Shown here one piece after another: positions 50,325 to 58,228 of a stretch of 64,000 nt of DNA (positions within the stretch are counted from its first letter, which is position 1; every line of letters starts with the position of its first letter). The stretch is taken from assembly GCA_034667525.1 (NCBI GenBank), contig JAXDJO010000016.1, positions 1 through 64,000 of the forward strand, written 5' to 3'. Both the position numbers and the translations under genes were made by a program. Origin of the DNA: DATAPE01 sp034667525. Lineage in GTDB: Bacteria > Actinomycetota > CADDZG01 > WHSQ01. A model generated the notes under the pieces. That model saw nothing but the letters and a program-made list of their open reading frames with translations, searched no databases and had not been told where the DNA came from.

Positions 50325-50738
50325 CTATTTACCGGGCATATAGCCCTTGACGACGTCCTGGACTCCTCTGGTCCCGGTCCGCTTCCGCTTGCTCTCTTGC
50401 CACTTGTAGGCCACCACAAGCATCAGCACGAGTAGTCCCATCTGAACGGTGTTGGCCACGATGTCGCGAAGGATGTCGATCTGCCGAGGGTTGCAGCCGA
50501 GTGATGCAGCTTGTCCTGATCCCAGAGCGGCGCACGTCTTGCCGAAGCCGGGAAAGTGCTTGGTGAAATCGATGAGTGCGGTTACGTCCGTATCCGCTTT
50601 GTAGATGATCCAGGACGGGAGCTGGCCAAGCAACAGGATGACGAGGACCCAGATCAAGGTTCCGTAGATAAGAGCGCGCGTCCACGTCATCGGCGCATCC
50701 ATGAATCGATAGAAGCGGTCTTTAGCGCGCGTGGCCAT
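50325..50738 (-). CDS. Small membrane protein, first gene of the bc operon
   Basis: A 137-residue protein with two membrane helices (about 20-45 and 95-113), an intervening loop with two Cys (KTCAALG and LGCNPRQ) and a basic tail. Not recognised. TAGGAT 9 bases upstream suggests it heads the operon with a leaderless transcript. Confidence 0.7.
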   Translation of the reverse strand: MATRAKDRFYRFMDAPMTWTRALIYGTLIWVLVILLLGQLPSWIIYKADTDVTALIDFTKHFPGFGKTCAALGSGQAASLGCNPRQIDILRDIVANTVQMGLLVLMLVVAYKWQESKRKRTGTRGVQDVVKGYMPGK

Positions 50739-50747
50739 GAAACCGGA

Positions 50748-50753
50748 ATCCTA
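50748..50753 (-). promoter_or_regulatory. -10 box of the bc operon
   Basis: TAGGAT on the minus strand ends 9 bases before ATG 50738. An inverted repeat GCTCAA-N11-TTGAGC lies further upstream at 50787-50809. Confidence 0.45.
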
Positions 50754-50855
50754 ACGCTCGGTCCGCTCCTAACGCGGCCGGAGATCGCTCAAACATTGTG
50801 CGCTTGAGCAGGGCCTTTGCTCGTGGACGCGCGGTTTCGCATGTGGTCGCCTGCA

Positions 50856-50996
50856 TCAGGTTTTGTCGTCAGCGTTGGAGAGTTGGCCGATGCGTGTTTC
50901 GAGTTTGCGCTGCCGTGCGCTCAAGGTCACAAGGTAGAGCCCGATGGCGAGCCACACGATCATCACCGCGACGAAAAGCCACCCGAGGTTGCTCAC
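50856..50996 (-). CDS. ccmD: Haem exporter accessory protein CcmD
   Basis: A 46-residue protein from GTG 50996: one membrane helix (LGWLFVAVMIVWLAIGLYLV) and a charged C-terminal tail (SARQRKLETRIGQL). Size, topology and position after ccmC fit CcmD, which helps release holo-CcmE. The start overlaps the ccmC stop (GTGA). Confidence 0.82.
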   Translation of the reverse strand: MSNLGWLFVAVMIVWLAIGLYLVTLSARQRKLETRIGQLSNADDKT

Positions 50997-51754
50997 GTGG
51001 TGACCACCTGGCGAGCCCGGACTACCGCTTCCCGCCGCCGACCCGAGACCACGCCCATCTCGAGCTCGTCCGCTCGATCCTCCAACCGCCCCAGCCGCGC
51101 CCTCATCGCCAGCAACCATGCGAACAGGAGGGTGAAGGCGGCAAGGGACGTGAAGAACGCAGCCAGCTCCGGGGTTCCGAGACCAGAATTGGCCGTGGGA
51201 TTGGCAGGCGTCGGGCCGGTTGGATGCAGGGTTCTCCACCAGTAGACCGAGAAGTGGACGATCGGGATATTGACCAGTCCGATGATGCCGACGACGGCGG
51301 CCAGCCGCCCTCCCCGGCGCCGGTCTGTGGTCAGGTTGCGGATGAACAGATATCCGACGTAGGTCAGCCAGGTGACCAGCGTGGAGGTAAGACGGGCATC
51401 CCACTGCCACCAGGTTCCCCACACCGGGTGGGCCCAGATCGGGCCGGTGATCAAGACCAGGGCCAGAAAGACCACGCCGAGCTCGGCTGAGGAGTTGGCC
51501 AGGATGTCCCAGCGGCGGTCGTTGGTGCGCAGGTAGGCGATCGAGGACATAAAGACGATCGCGAAAGCGAGGTACGCGACCCACGCGGCGGGGACGTGGA
51601 AGTAAAAGATCCGTTGCAGCTCGCCCCCCATCGCTGATTGTGCCGTCCGTGCGACAAAGAAGATGAGCACCAGCGATATCGAAACCGCCGTCCATGCGGC
51701 CGCTCCGAGCCAGCCCAGCCGGCGGCCACTGTCGCTGAATTCCACAAACGGCAC
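50993..51754 (-). CDS. ccmC: Haem-handling protein CcmC
   Basis: A 253-residue protein with six membrane helices and the haem-handling tryptophan-rich motif WGTWWQWDARLTS. His residues in the flanking loops (FYFHVPAAW; NIPIVHFSVYWW) are the expected axial ligands. It loads haem on CcmE. The long C-terminal helix after position 225 is charged. Confidence 0.93.
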   Translation of the reverse strand: MPFVEFSDSGRRLGWLGAAAWTAVSISLVLIFFVARTAQSAMGGELQRIFYFHVPAAWVAYLAFAIVFMSSIAYLRTNDRRWDILANSSAELGVVFLALVLITGPIWAHPVWGTWWQWDARLTSTLVTWLTYVGYLFIRNLTTDRRRGGRLAAVVGIIGLVNIPIVHFSVYWWRTLHPTGPTPANPTANSGLGTPELAAFFTSLAAFTLLFAWLLAMRARLGRLEDRADELEMGVVSGRRREAVVRARQVVTT

Positions 51755-51790
51755 ACTACTTGCGCTGGGCGGTTACCCCTGACTCGCGTC

Positions 51791-52522
51791 CTACTCCACA
51801 GTGAATTCGAAAAGCAGCGCGCCGGCGGTGATGAAGATCACGTCGAAGGCAACGAGGATGGCGAACCATCCCCGTCGGGCCACTTCATCGAGCGAGCTGC
51901 CGGCGAACAGATCGGACGTCAGTACCACCGCGGCAATGAAAACTGGAACCAGAACGGGAAGGGCAAGTATCGGCAGGATCAGCTCGCGGCTGCTCGTCTG
52001 GGCTGCAAGCGCCGAGAAGAGCGTGCCCACGGCAACGAATCCGAGGTCCGCCAGCAGCGCTACAGAGGCAAGGACCGCCCAGGAGCCTCCCAGGTCGATC
52101 CCGAAGAGGATCGCGAACAGCGGTATGAGGATCGCTTCTACCAGCACGATGAACAGCAGGTTGGGGATGGCCTTGCCGAAGAACAGGCCGGAGCGGTCCA
52201 GCGGCGCCATGAGGAGTGAATCGATCGCCGCCTCTTCGCGCTCCACTTCGAAGGTGCGGGCAAATCCGATGAGGCCCGCGAACAGGACGGTGACCCATAG
52301 GAAACCGGCGAGGACGTCGGTCAGCGGGGCGCTGCCCGCCACGATCCTCACGGGGGCCGAGAGGTTCCCGCTCGAAGGGATCGAGAAAGCCAGCAGGACG
52401 GCAACCGCCCCCGCGAACGCAACCATCGGGGGCAAGGTGTCGCGGGCGCGCAGCTCCAGCTTGACGTCCTTGACCACGAGCGCCCAGGTCTTGCCCACGA
52501 AGCCCGGCCCCCCCGCTCTCAT
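51791..52522 (-). CDS. ccmB: ABC transporter permease CcmB
   Basis: A 243-residue protein with six membrane helices. The cytoplasmic motif FARTFEVEREEAAIDSLLMAPLDRSGLFFGK is the CcmB signature. It overlaps ccmA by 4 bases and forms with it the ATPase that releases holo-CcmE. Confidence 0.92.
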   Translation of the reverse strand: MRAGGPGFVGKTWALVVKDVKLELRARDTLPPMVAFAGAVAVLLAFSIPSSGNLSAPVRIVAGSAPLTDVLAGFLWVTVLFAGLIGFARTFEVEREEAAIDSLLMAPLDRSGLFFGKAIPNLLFIVLVEAILIPLFAILFGIDLGGSWAVLASVALLADLGFVAVGTLFSALAAQTSSRELILPILALPVLVPVFIAAVVLTSDLFAGSSLDEVARRGWFAILVAFDVIFITAGALLFEFTVE

Positions 52523-53181
52523 ACCTGGGCCCTGGCGCTCAGAGCCTCGGCGCTGAGGTGCGTAATTACCCGTCCCCTTTGCAACACCACCCTGCTGTCG
52601 GTGAACTGCTTGATCCTCTTTGCCCCGTGTGTTGCGATCACGGCAGTTCGGCCGGGCGCCCGCCAGGAGCGAACTGCTAAGGAGACACTTTCGGACGCCT
52701 CATCGTCGAGGTGCGCGTAAGGCTCGTCGAGGAGCAACAGGTCGGGCTCATGCAGAAGGGCCCGGGCGACGCCCGCTCTGCGCTTGAGGCCGGCCGAGAG
52801 CTCGCCAACGAGAGTGGAACTCCGGGGCCCGAGCCCCAGGATCTCCATCACGTCGTCCACGCGCGTCACCGGAACCCCGTAGAGACGGGCGAACAGGATC
52901 AGATTCTCGCGGATGGCCAGCTTGAGGTAGAGACCAGATCCATGTCCCGCGAAACCGATGCGGGCGCGCTGCTCCTCTCCGGCAGACCCTATCGGCGCCC
53001 CCTCCCAAGTCACTGCACCCGACGTGGGGGGGAGCAGGCCGCCCAGAACGCGCAGGAGAGTGGATTTGCCGGAAGCGTTCTGCCCGAAGAGTCCGACGAT
53101 CCCGGGTGCGAGCTCGAGATCGACATGGTCGAGGGCGATCGTTCGCCCGAAGAACACGCTGAGGTTCTGGATCTCGATCAT
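52519..53181 (-). CDS. ccmA: ABC transporter ATPase CcmA
   Basis: A 220-residue ATPase with Walker A GQNASGKS, signature ELSAGLKRRAGVARALL and Walker B LLLLDEPYAHLDDEA. The signature reads LSAGL rather than LSGGQ, which is common in CcmA. ATG 53181 overlaps the upstream gene stop (ATGA). Confidence 0.92.
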   Translation of the reverse strand: MIEIQNLSVFFGRTIALDHVDLELAPGIVGLFGQNASGKSTLLRVLGGLLPPTSGAVTWEGAPIGSAGEEQRARIGFAGHGSGLYLKLAIRENLILFARLYGVPVTRVDDVMEILGLGPRSSTLVGELSAGLKRRAGVARALLHEPDLLLLDEPYAHLDDEASESVSLAVRSWRAPGRTAVIATHGAKRIKQFTDSRVVLQRGRVITHLSAEALSARAQV

Positions 53182-54350
53182 CGCGGTTGTTCCACCTGCG
53201 ACTTCAGACGTGCCCGTTCGTGTTTCCACTCATCTTCGGCAACCTCGCCGGACTCGTGCCCATTGTCGAGCTTGGCGATGGCAACGAGGACGTCCTGTCT
53301 CGTTAACGGTTTGGTCCGAACGGCCGGCTTGCCGGCAGAGCGACGACGCAAGAAGGCGAAGCACCCAGCGATGATGCCGACAGCAGCGCCGGCGATGATG
53401 CCGATCACGAGACCGGGGGCCAGGCCCGCCCGCGCTATCGCCAGGGCCTGGAGCTCGTCTCCCGGTGCCAAGGGATCTTTCGAGGACCATCTTTGGTACT
53501 TGATCTTTCCGACCGTCACCTCGCCCGCGCGGCTAAGACGATTGCTCTGGATCGCCAACGGGGGAGCGGCGAAGATGCTGACCTCGACAGTTGGGTAGAG
53601 GGTCGTCCTCGAGATGTCGGTCGCGCCTACCAAACCCTGAACGCGGTACGAGTACGTGATCCGGGTAACGCCGGGTGGGATCGCGCTCGTCGCGGCAACA
53701 CCGAAGTCGGTGGGGAGCAATTGCGGAAGATCGAGATCGGATTGCACGATGGCGATCCCTCCGCGTGCGGCCCCCGACGGCAGCGCGAATCCCAAACTGG
53801 GAACGGGACCTTTGCCCTTGCCCGCCACATCCGCACCTCGTCCTATATATGCGGCATCGGTGCTGTTCTCGGCACTGATGGACTCGATCACTCCAGCGCC
53901 GTCATGGTTCTGCTGCACGAAGAGGTCATCGCGCGTGATCAAGATGGCGGAGGGATCGGTGGTCGTTTTCCACACCCGCAGGCGGGTCTTGATGACGGGG
54001 CGTACCGAGGTGTTGCCCGGAACCTGGATAGCGCCCCCGGCGAACAGGCCGCCGTCGTACCGGGCGTTCAGTGCGTAGATCCGGTCGTTCGAGGCCGGAA
54101 CATTCGGAAAGCTGAAGGTGCCGTGCGCATCGGTACGCGCGGTTCGCTTGATGGCATCGGATCCGTCGCGCTTGGCGCCCAGCAATGTGACCTTCACGTG
54201 CCCAAGGGGAGAATCTTTGGGCGCTTTGATCACCCGGCCCTCGATCGTCCCGGAAGTGGCAGCCTCCGAGCGCGCCGGCACCAGCAACATCCCGAGCGTC
54301 AGCAGGAGAAGAAGAAGTTGCGGAGCCCGATCTTTAAACGGAGTCACCAT
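53178..54350 (-). CDS. Secreted, membrane-anchored protein with carboxypeptidase-regulatory-like domain, in the ccm operon
   Basis: A 390-residue protein: signal peptide (LLLLLLTLGMLLVPARSEAA), an Ig-like carboxypeptidase-regulatory domain (SGTIEGRVIKAPKDSPLGHVKVTLLGA ... TDAHGTFSFPNVP), a middle region of unknown fold, one membrane helix (LAPGLVIGIIAGAAVGIIAGCFAF, about 312-335) and a cytoplasmic tail whose end (DVLVAIAKLDNGHESGEVAEDEWKHERARLK) resembles the helical domain of CcmI. It lies between the CcmI-like gene and ccmA with overlapping ends, so it likely serves cytochrome c assembly. Confidence 0.75.
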   Translation of the reverse strand: MVTPFKDRAPQLLLLLLTLGMLLVPARSEAATSGTIEGRVIKAPKDSPLGHVKVTLLGAKRDGSDAIKRTARTDAHGTFSFPNVPASNDRIYALNARYDGGLFAGGAIQVPGNTSVRPVIKTRLRVWKTTTDPSAILITRDDLFVQQNHDGAGVIESISAENSTDAAYIGRGADVAGKGKGPVPSLGFALPSGAARGGIAIVQSDLDLPQLLPTDFGVAATSAIPPGVTRITYSYRVQGLVGATDISRTTLYPTVEVSIFAAPPLAIQSNRLSRAGEVTVGKIKYQRWSSKDPLAPGDELQALAIARAGLAPGLVIGIIAGAAVGIIAGCFAFLRRRSAGKPAVRTKPLTRQDVLVAIAKLDNGHESGEVAEDEWKHERARLKSQVEQPR

Positions 54351-54669
54351 CGGCGAGGCGGGCCTTGAGCTCGGCGATCTCTGCCTCCAGATCGTCTTCG
54401 GGAGCGCCCAGTTGGTCGAGCTCGGCTATCGCTACTATCGCTTCGGCCTCGTACTCACTGCGGAGGGCGGCGAAGTCCTCATCGTTCAGTTTCCCTACTG
54501 CCCGTTCTCCTTCAAGATCCACGATGCCCAACAAGGCCGCTCGTTTGCGGGCGGCGAGCTCGGCCGCCATCCCCCTTCCGGGATCTCGGTCGATCCCCGG
54601 ACGGGTCACGGCAGCCGCGACGTATACGGCGCCCGCGGCTGCAAGGACCAGCACGATGAGCCAGCTCAC
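54334..54669 (-). CDS. CcmI-like small membrane protein
   Basis: A 111-residue protein from GTG 54669: one membrane helix (SWLIVLVLAAAGAVYVAAAV) and a coiled-coil segment (AARKRAALLGIVDLEGERAVGKLNDEDFAALRSEYEAEAIVAIAEL) of the type found in CcmI domain 1. It lacks the TPR region of full CcmI. Overlaps ccmH upstream and the next gene downstream. Confidence 0.75.
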   Translation of the reverse strand: MSWLIVLVLAAAGAVYVAAAVTRPGIDRDPGRGMAAELAARKRAALLGIVDLEGERAVGKLNDEDFAALRSEYEAEAIVAIAELDQLGAPEDDLEAEIAELKARLADGDSV

Positions 54670-55130
54670 AGCTCGTTCCTCACTAGGGCGAGCTCTTCCT
54701 CGAGCCTGTTCCTGTCGCGGGGGTCGAGCGCCGGCGGGGCAACCGGATCGGGGGCCGGACGCGACCATCGGCGAGCGAACACCGCAGCCGTCGCGCCACC
54801 CGCAAGTAGGGCGAAGCCGGGGAGGAGCCACACCAACAGTGAGGCGCCCTGGTCAGATGGCACCGCTCGGATATCGGGCCCGTACTCGGCCAGCAGCTTG
54901 GTCATGATCCGTTGGCGCGTCCAACCATGCGCGGCCCAGCGCGCGATCTGCGCGCGGAGGCCGACCGCATTGTCCGACGGGCAATCGTGAAGCGTGACGC
55001 CCGGACAGAACGGTGACATGACGTGCTCCGAGATGCTGTTCGCAACATCCTGCGGTGCCTGCGCTGCGGACATCGGAGCCACGCCGACCAGAGAGAACAT
55101 CACGAGGGCTGCGACCAGTGACCACTTCAT
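54666..55130 (-). CDS. ccmH: CcmH-like apocytochrome thiol protein
   Basis: A 154-residue protein with a signal peptide (LVAALVMFSLVGVAPMSAAQA), a helical domain and a C-terminal membrane helix (ASLLVWLLPGFALLAGGATAAVF) followed by a cytoplasmic coiled tail. The usual LRCxxC is replaced by SPFCPGVTLHDCPSDNA, with two Cys seven residues apart; the following GLRAQIARWAAHGWTRQRIMTKLLAEYG is the normal CcmH three-helix end. Overlaps ccmF (ATGA). Confidence 0.85.
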   Translation of the reverse strand: MKWSLVAALVMFSLVGVAPMSAAQAPQDVANSISEHVMSPFCPGVTLHDCPSDNAVGLRAQIARWAAHGWTRQRIMTKLLAEYGPDIRAVPSDQGASLLVWLLPGFALLAGGATAAVFARRWSRPAPDPVAPPALDPRDRNRLEEELALVRNEL

Positions 55131-57121
55131 TTGGCGGCCAGCGCGGGCTCGCGCACCAAACCCGTTGCCCGGCGAGGTGCTGCCGCCGTGGGCCCGCCGG
55201 TCAAGAGGACCGCCATTCCCAATGCCATCACTCCGGCTCCGAGCCAGATCCACCACGTCAACGGATTCACGAACGCGCGCAGCGCCACCCCGCCGTTGGG
55301 ATCTACGGACGTCACGACCACGTAGAGGTCTTCCTCCGGATTGGTCCTTATGGCCACCTCGGATTGAGGTTGTCGTTGGGCGAAATGGAAATTGCGCTGT
55401 GGGTAGAGGGTGGCGATGTCGCGGCCCCCGCGAGCAACCGTGATCGTTATCCGGTTGATGAACTTCTCCGCAGTGGATGCTCGCTCCAGATGGGTGTACG
55501 TCAAGGTGTACTGGCCGACGTGCATCGATTCCCCCCGTTGGAGCAGGGCCTGTCTTTCGCTGCGGAACGCGGAACCGGCAAGACCCAGCACGATCAGCAA
55601 GACGCCGAGGTGAATCACGTAGCCGCCGTAGCGACGCCGGTTGCGAAGGATCGTTTGGCCGAGCGCGCGAGGCCATGGTGTTCCTCGGGACCTGTACACG
55701 TGGCTCCCGCGGATGAACTCTGACACGATGGCGGTGGCGGTGAAGGCGCACAACCCGAAGGCCAGCAGCGCTCCCAGGCTATGAACCCCCTGCACTCCGA
55801 GAAAAACGACCACGGCGGCTCCAGCCACCAAGGGAGCTCTGACGATCCTCGTGAATGCACCCTTGCTCATCCGTCGCCACGAGATCAACGGTCCTATCCC
55901 GGTCAGAGCCACGATGGCCAGCGCGATCGGGACGAAGACCGTGTCAAAGAAGGGGGGCCCCACAGACAGCCGAACTCCACTCGTCACTTCGCTGATGATG
56001 GGGTAGACCGTCCCCCACAAGACTGTGAAAGCGGCGGCGACGAACAGCACGTTATTGGCGAGGAATGCTGATTCGCGCGACAGAAGAGAATCGAACCGGT
56101 TCTCGCTCCGAAGATCGTCGAAGCGAATGGCGATCACGGACAGCCCGCCGATCAGCATCACGGCCAGGAAGGGGAGGAACCATTTGCCTATCGGGCCCTC
56201 CGTAAAGGTGTGGATGCTGGAGAGGATCCCCGAGCGAGTGAGGAAGGTCCCGAACACCGCGAGGACATAGGTGAGAAGGATCAAAGAGACGTTCCACACC
56301 TTCAACATCCGACGCTTCTCCTGGATGATGACGGAGTGGAGGAAGGCGGTGGCGGTCAGCCAGGGCAGAAACGACGCGTTCTCGACCGGGTCCCACGCCC
56401 AGTAACCGCCCCACCCGAGCTCGGTGTAAGCCCACGCGCCTCCAAGAACGATCCCGATGGAGAGCGCGCTCCACGCGAACAGCGTCCACCTTCGGGTGGC
56501 GGTGAACCAGGTGTCCTCTAAGCGGCGCGACAGGAGTGCGGACATCGCGAACGCAAAGGGGATGGAGAACCCTACGAAACCGGTGTACAGGAGCGGAGGG
56601 TGGATCAGCATGCCCGGAGATTGGAGCAGGGGGTTCAACCCGTGCCCATCCGCAGGGATCGGTGCGAGCCGCTTGAAGGGATCGGCAGCGAAGACGATAA
56701 GGGTGAGGAAGAACATCGCGATGACCGAGAGAACGGCACCCGCCCAGGCCACCAGACGCGCGGTGATCGCGGGGGCCGTCTTGAGGGCGATGACGGCGTA
56801 GATCATGAGGAGGAAGGTCCAGAAGAGCAGCGACCCTTCCATGCCTCCCCAGAGTGCGGTCAGCGTGTACGGGCCCGACAGTGACCGAGAGGAGTAGTTG
56901 GCGACGTACTCGAACGAGAAGTCATGAGAGAACAGGGCGCTGAGCAAACAAGCGGTCGCCAGCACGACCAGAACTGCCGACACACGCAAGGCCCGCTGGC
57001 CGGCATCGCTCCACTGAGGGCGGCCGGTCAGCGCCGACGCAACGAACAGCGCCCCCGCCGCCACCACGAAGAAGAGGGCGACCACCAGGCTGGGGTGCCC
57101 GAGCGGTCCTAACGAATGCAT
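55127..57121 (-). CDS. ccmF: Cytochrome c haem lyase subunit CcmF
   Basis: A 664-residue protein with about fourteen membrane helices. The tryptophan-rich motif is WGGYWAWDPVENASFLPWL, preceded by GMLIHPPLLYTGFVG and followed by LTRSGILSSIHTF with conserved His. A large extracytoplasmic C-terminal domain precedes the last helix. It attaches haem from CcmE to CxxCH motifs. Confidence 0.96.
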   Translation of the reverse strand: MHSLGPLGHPSLVVALFFVVAAGALFVASALTGRPQWSDAGQRALRVSAVLVVLATACLLSALFSHDFSFEYVANYSSRSLSGPYTLTALWGGMEGSLLFWTFLLMIYAVIALKTAPAITARLVAWAGAVLSVIAMFFLTLIVFAADPFKRLAPIPADGHGLNPLLQSPGMLIHPPLLYTGFVGFSIPFAFAMSALLSRRLEDTWFTATRRWTLFAWSALSIGIVLGGAWAYTELGWGGYWAWDPVENASFLPWLTATAFLHSVIIQEKRRMLKVWNVSLILLTYVLAVFGTFLTRSGILSSIHTFTEGPIGKWFLPFLAVMLIGGLSVIAIRFDDLRSENRFDSLLSRESAFLANNVLFVAAAFTVLWGTVYPIISEVTSGVRLSVGPPFFDTVFVPIALAIVALTGIGPLISWRRMSKGAFTRIVRAPLVAGAAVVVFLGVQGVHSLGALLAFGLCAFTATAIVSEFIRGSHVYRSRGTPWPRALGQTILRNRRRYGGYVIHLGVLLIVLGLAGSAFRSERQALLQRGESMHVGQYTLTYTHLERASTAEKFINRITITVARGGRDIATLYPQRNFHFAQRQPQSEVAIRTNPEEDLYVVVTSVDPNGGVALRAFVNPLTWWIWLGAGVMALGMAVLLTGGPTAAAPRRATGLVREPALAAK

Positions 57122-57125
57122 AGCG

Positions 57126-57536
57126 TCAACTCTTGGGCTTGAACTTCGAGGGGCACTTCGCCAAGACCTGTGTGGCGCTGAACGAGCGGCCGTTGTAGGT
57201 GCCGTCGGCCACTACCTGGGCCCCCGGCTTGAAGGCGCTGGGCAGCGGTTGCCGTGTTGTCACTCTCACCTGGCTGTGGGCATCGGTGACGGAAAAAGTG
57301 GTGGCCAAACCGTGGTGGCGGATGGACCCAGGAGCGACGTTTCCGCTAACTCGGTAGCTCTTGGTTGTGCTCGGCCCCCGGGCGTGCAACTCCGTCGGAG
57401 TCAGGTAGTAGGACGTCGACCCCGGCCGTGCCATCGCCCATCCGATCAGGCCGACGAGGGCGAAGAGGATCGTTCCGGCGCCGATCGCAAACTTTGCGCG
57501 CCGTCTCGAGGAAGGCGAAGCCGTGGGCTGGTCCAT
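57126..57536 (-). CDS. ccmE: Haem chaperone CcmE, Cys variant
   Basis: A 136-residue protein with one N-terminal membrane helix (about 15-36) and a six-stranded OB-fold domain (YLTPTELHARG... VSGNVAPGS ... FSVTDAHSQVRVT ... VVADGTYNGRSFSATQVLAKC). Classical CcmE binds haem by His in HxxxY; here the motif is Cys128-Pro-Ser-Lys-Phe132. Cys-type CcmE (CxxxY) is known from archaea and some bacteria; the Phe in place of Tyr is a further change. Only 4 residues follow. Confidence 0.88.
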   Translation of the reverse strand: MDQPTASPSSRRRAKFAIGAGTILFALVGLIGWAMARPGSTSYYLTPTELHARGPSTTKSYRVSGNVAPGSIRHHGLATTFSVTDAHSQVRVTTRQPLPSAFKPGAQVVADGTYNGRSFSATQVLAKCPSKFKPKS

Positions 57537-57593
57537 GGGCGGCCAAAGCCTAAACGTCCCGGCGACTAACTGAGCGCGGCCGTGGCGTCCGAA

Positions 57594-58178
57594 TCACCGG
57601 GCAAGGAGGGCGTCCGCTCCCTTCTGGAGCTCTCGGAAGGAGATGGCGCCGAGAACCGTTGTGCCGGAGTGTTTCACGCCCAACTGCTTGCCGGCAGCGG
57701 TGGACAAGAAACGGCCATCGCGGCCGATGAAGTAAGTGATCGGCAGTCCCGGGACCTTCATCCTCTGTGCGTAGCTCAGGGAATAATCGGTCACTACCGG
57801 GTAGGTGATGCCGTACTTACGCACAAACTCTCTGGCGGACGAAGTCGTGTCGGTGACGTTCACTCCGATGAAGTGGATGCCGCGGCTCTTGTACTTCTGC
57901 CACGCCCTTTCCAACAGCGGCGCTTCCTCGCGACAGGGCACGCACCAGGAGGCAAAGAAGTTCACGACCAGCGGGGTTCCCTTGAGGCTTGCGCTCGAGA
58001 TCGTTCCCTGGCCGTCCAGGCGGCGCAGGGTAAAGGCGGGGGCGAGCTTCTGCACCGGCGCGCGCCTGAGGCCGAAGGCTAGAAGAGCGCCGACGACGAT
58101 CACGACAAGGCTCCCCAGCAGCAGCCGTCGCGCGATGGATGCTTTGTGCGGCCGCTCGAGCTCGTCACTGGGCACCAT
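57594..58178 (-). CDS. ccmG: CcmG-like thioredoxin of the ccm operon
   Basis: A 194-residue membrane-anchored thioredoxin with active site NFFASWCVPCREEAPLLERAW and the conserved PxxxxxG region VPGLPITYFIGRDG. It keeps apocytochrome thiols reduced. ATG 58178 is chosen because a TATATAT box lies 6-7 bases upstream (leaderless); ATG 58205 would precede that promoter. It is the first gene of ccmG-E-F-H-A-B-C-D, divergent from the oxidase operon. Confidence 0.9.
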   Translation of the reverse strand: MVPSDELERPHKASIARRLLLGSLVVIVVGALLAFGLRRAPVQKLAPAFTLRRLDGQGTISSASLKGTPLVVNFFASWCVPCREEAPLLERAWQKYKSRGIHFIGVNVTDTTSSAREFVRKYGITYPVVTDYSLSYAQRMKVPGLPITYFIGRDGRFLSTAAGKQLGVKHSGTTVLGAISFRELQKGADALLAR

Positions 58179-58184
58179 GCCCTC

Positions 58185-58192
58185 ATATATAT
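58185..58192 (-). promoter_or_regulatory. -10 box of the ccm operon
   Basis: An ATATATAT run gives a TATATAT box 6-7 bases before ATG 58178, the only AT-rich site in the 50-base divergent gap with ctaC. Confidence 0.5.
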
Positions 58193-58228
58193 TCCCTGCG
58201 GTCATGATCTGTGCTCACGCGAGGGTTG

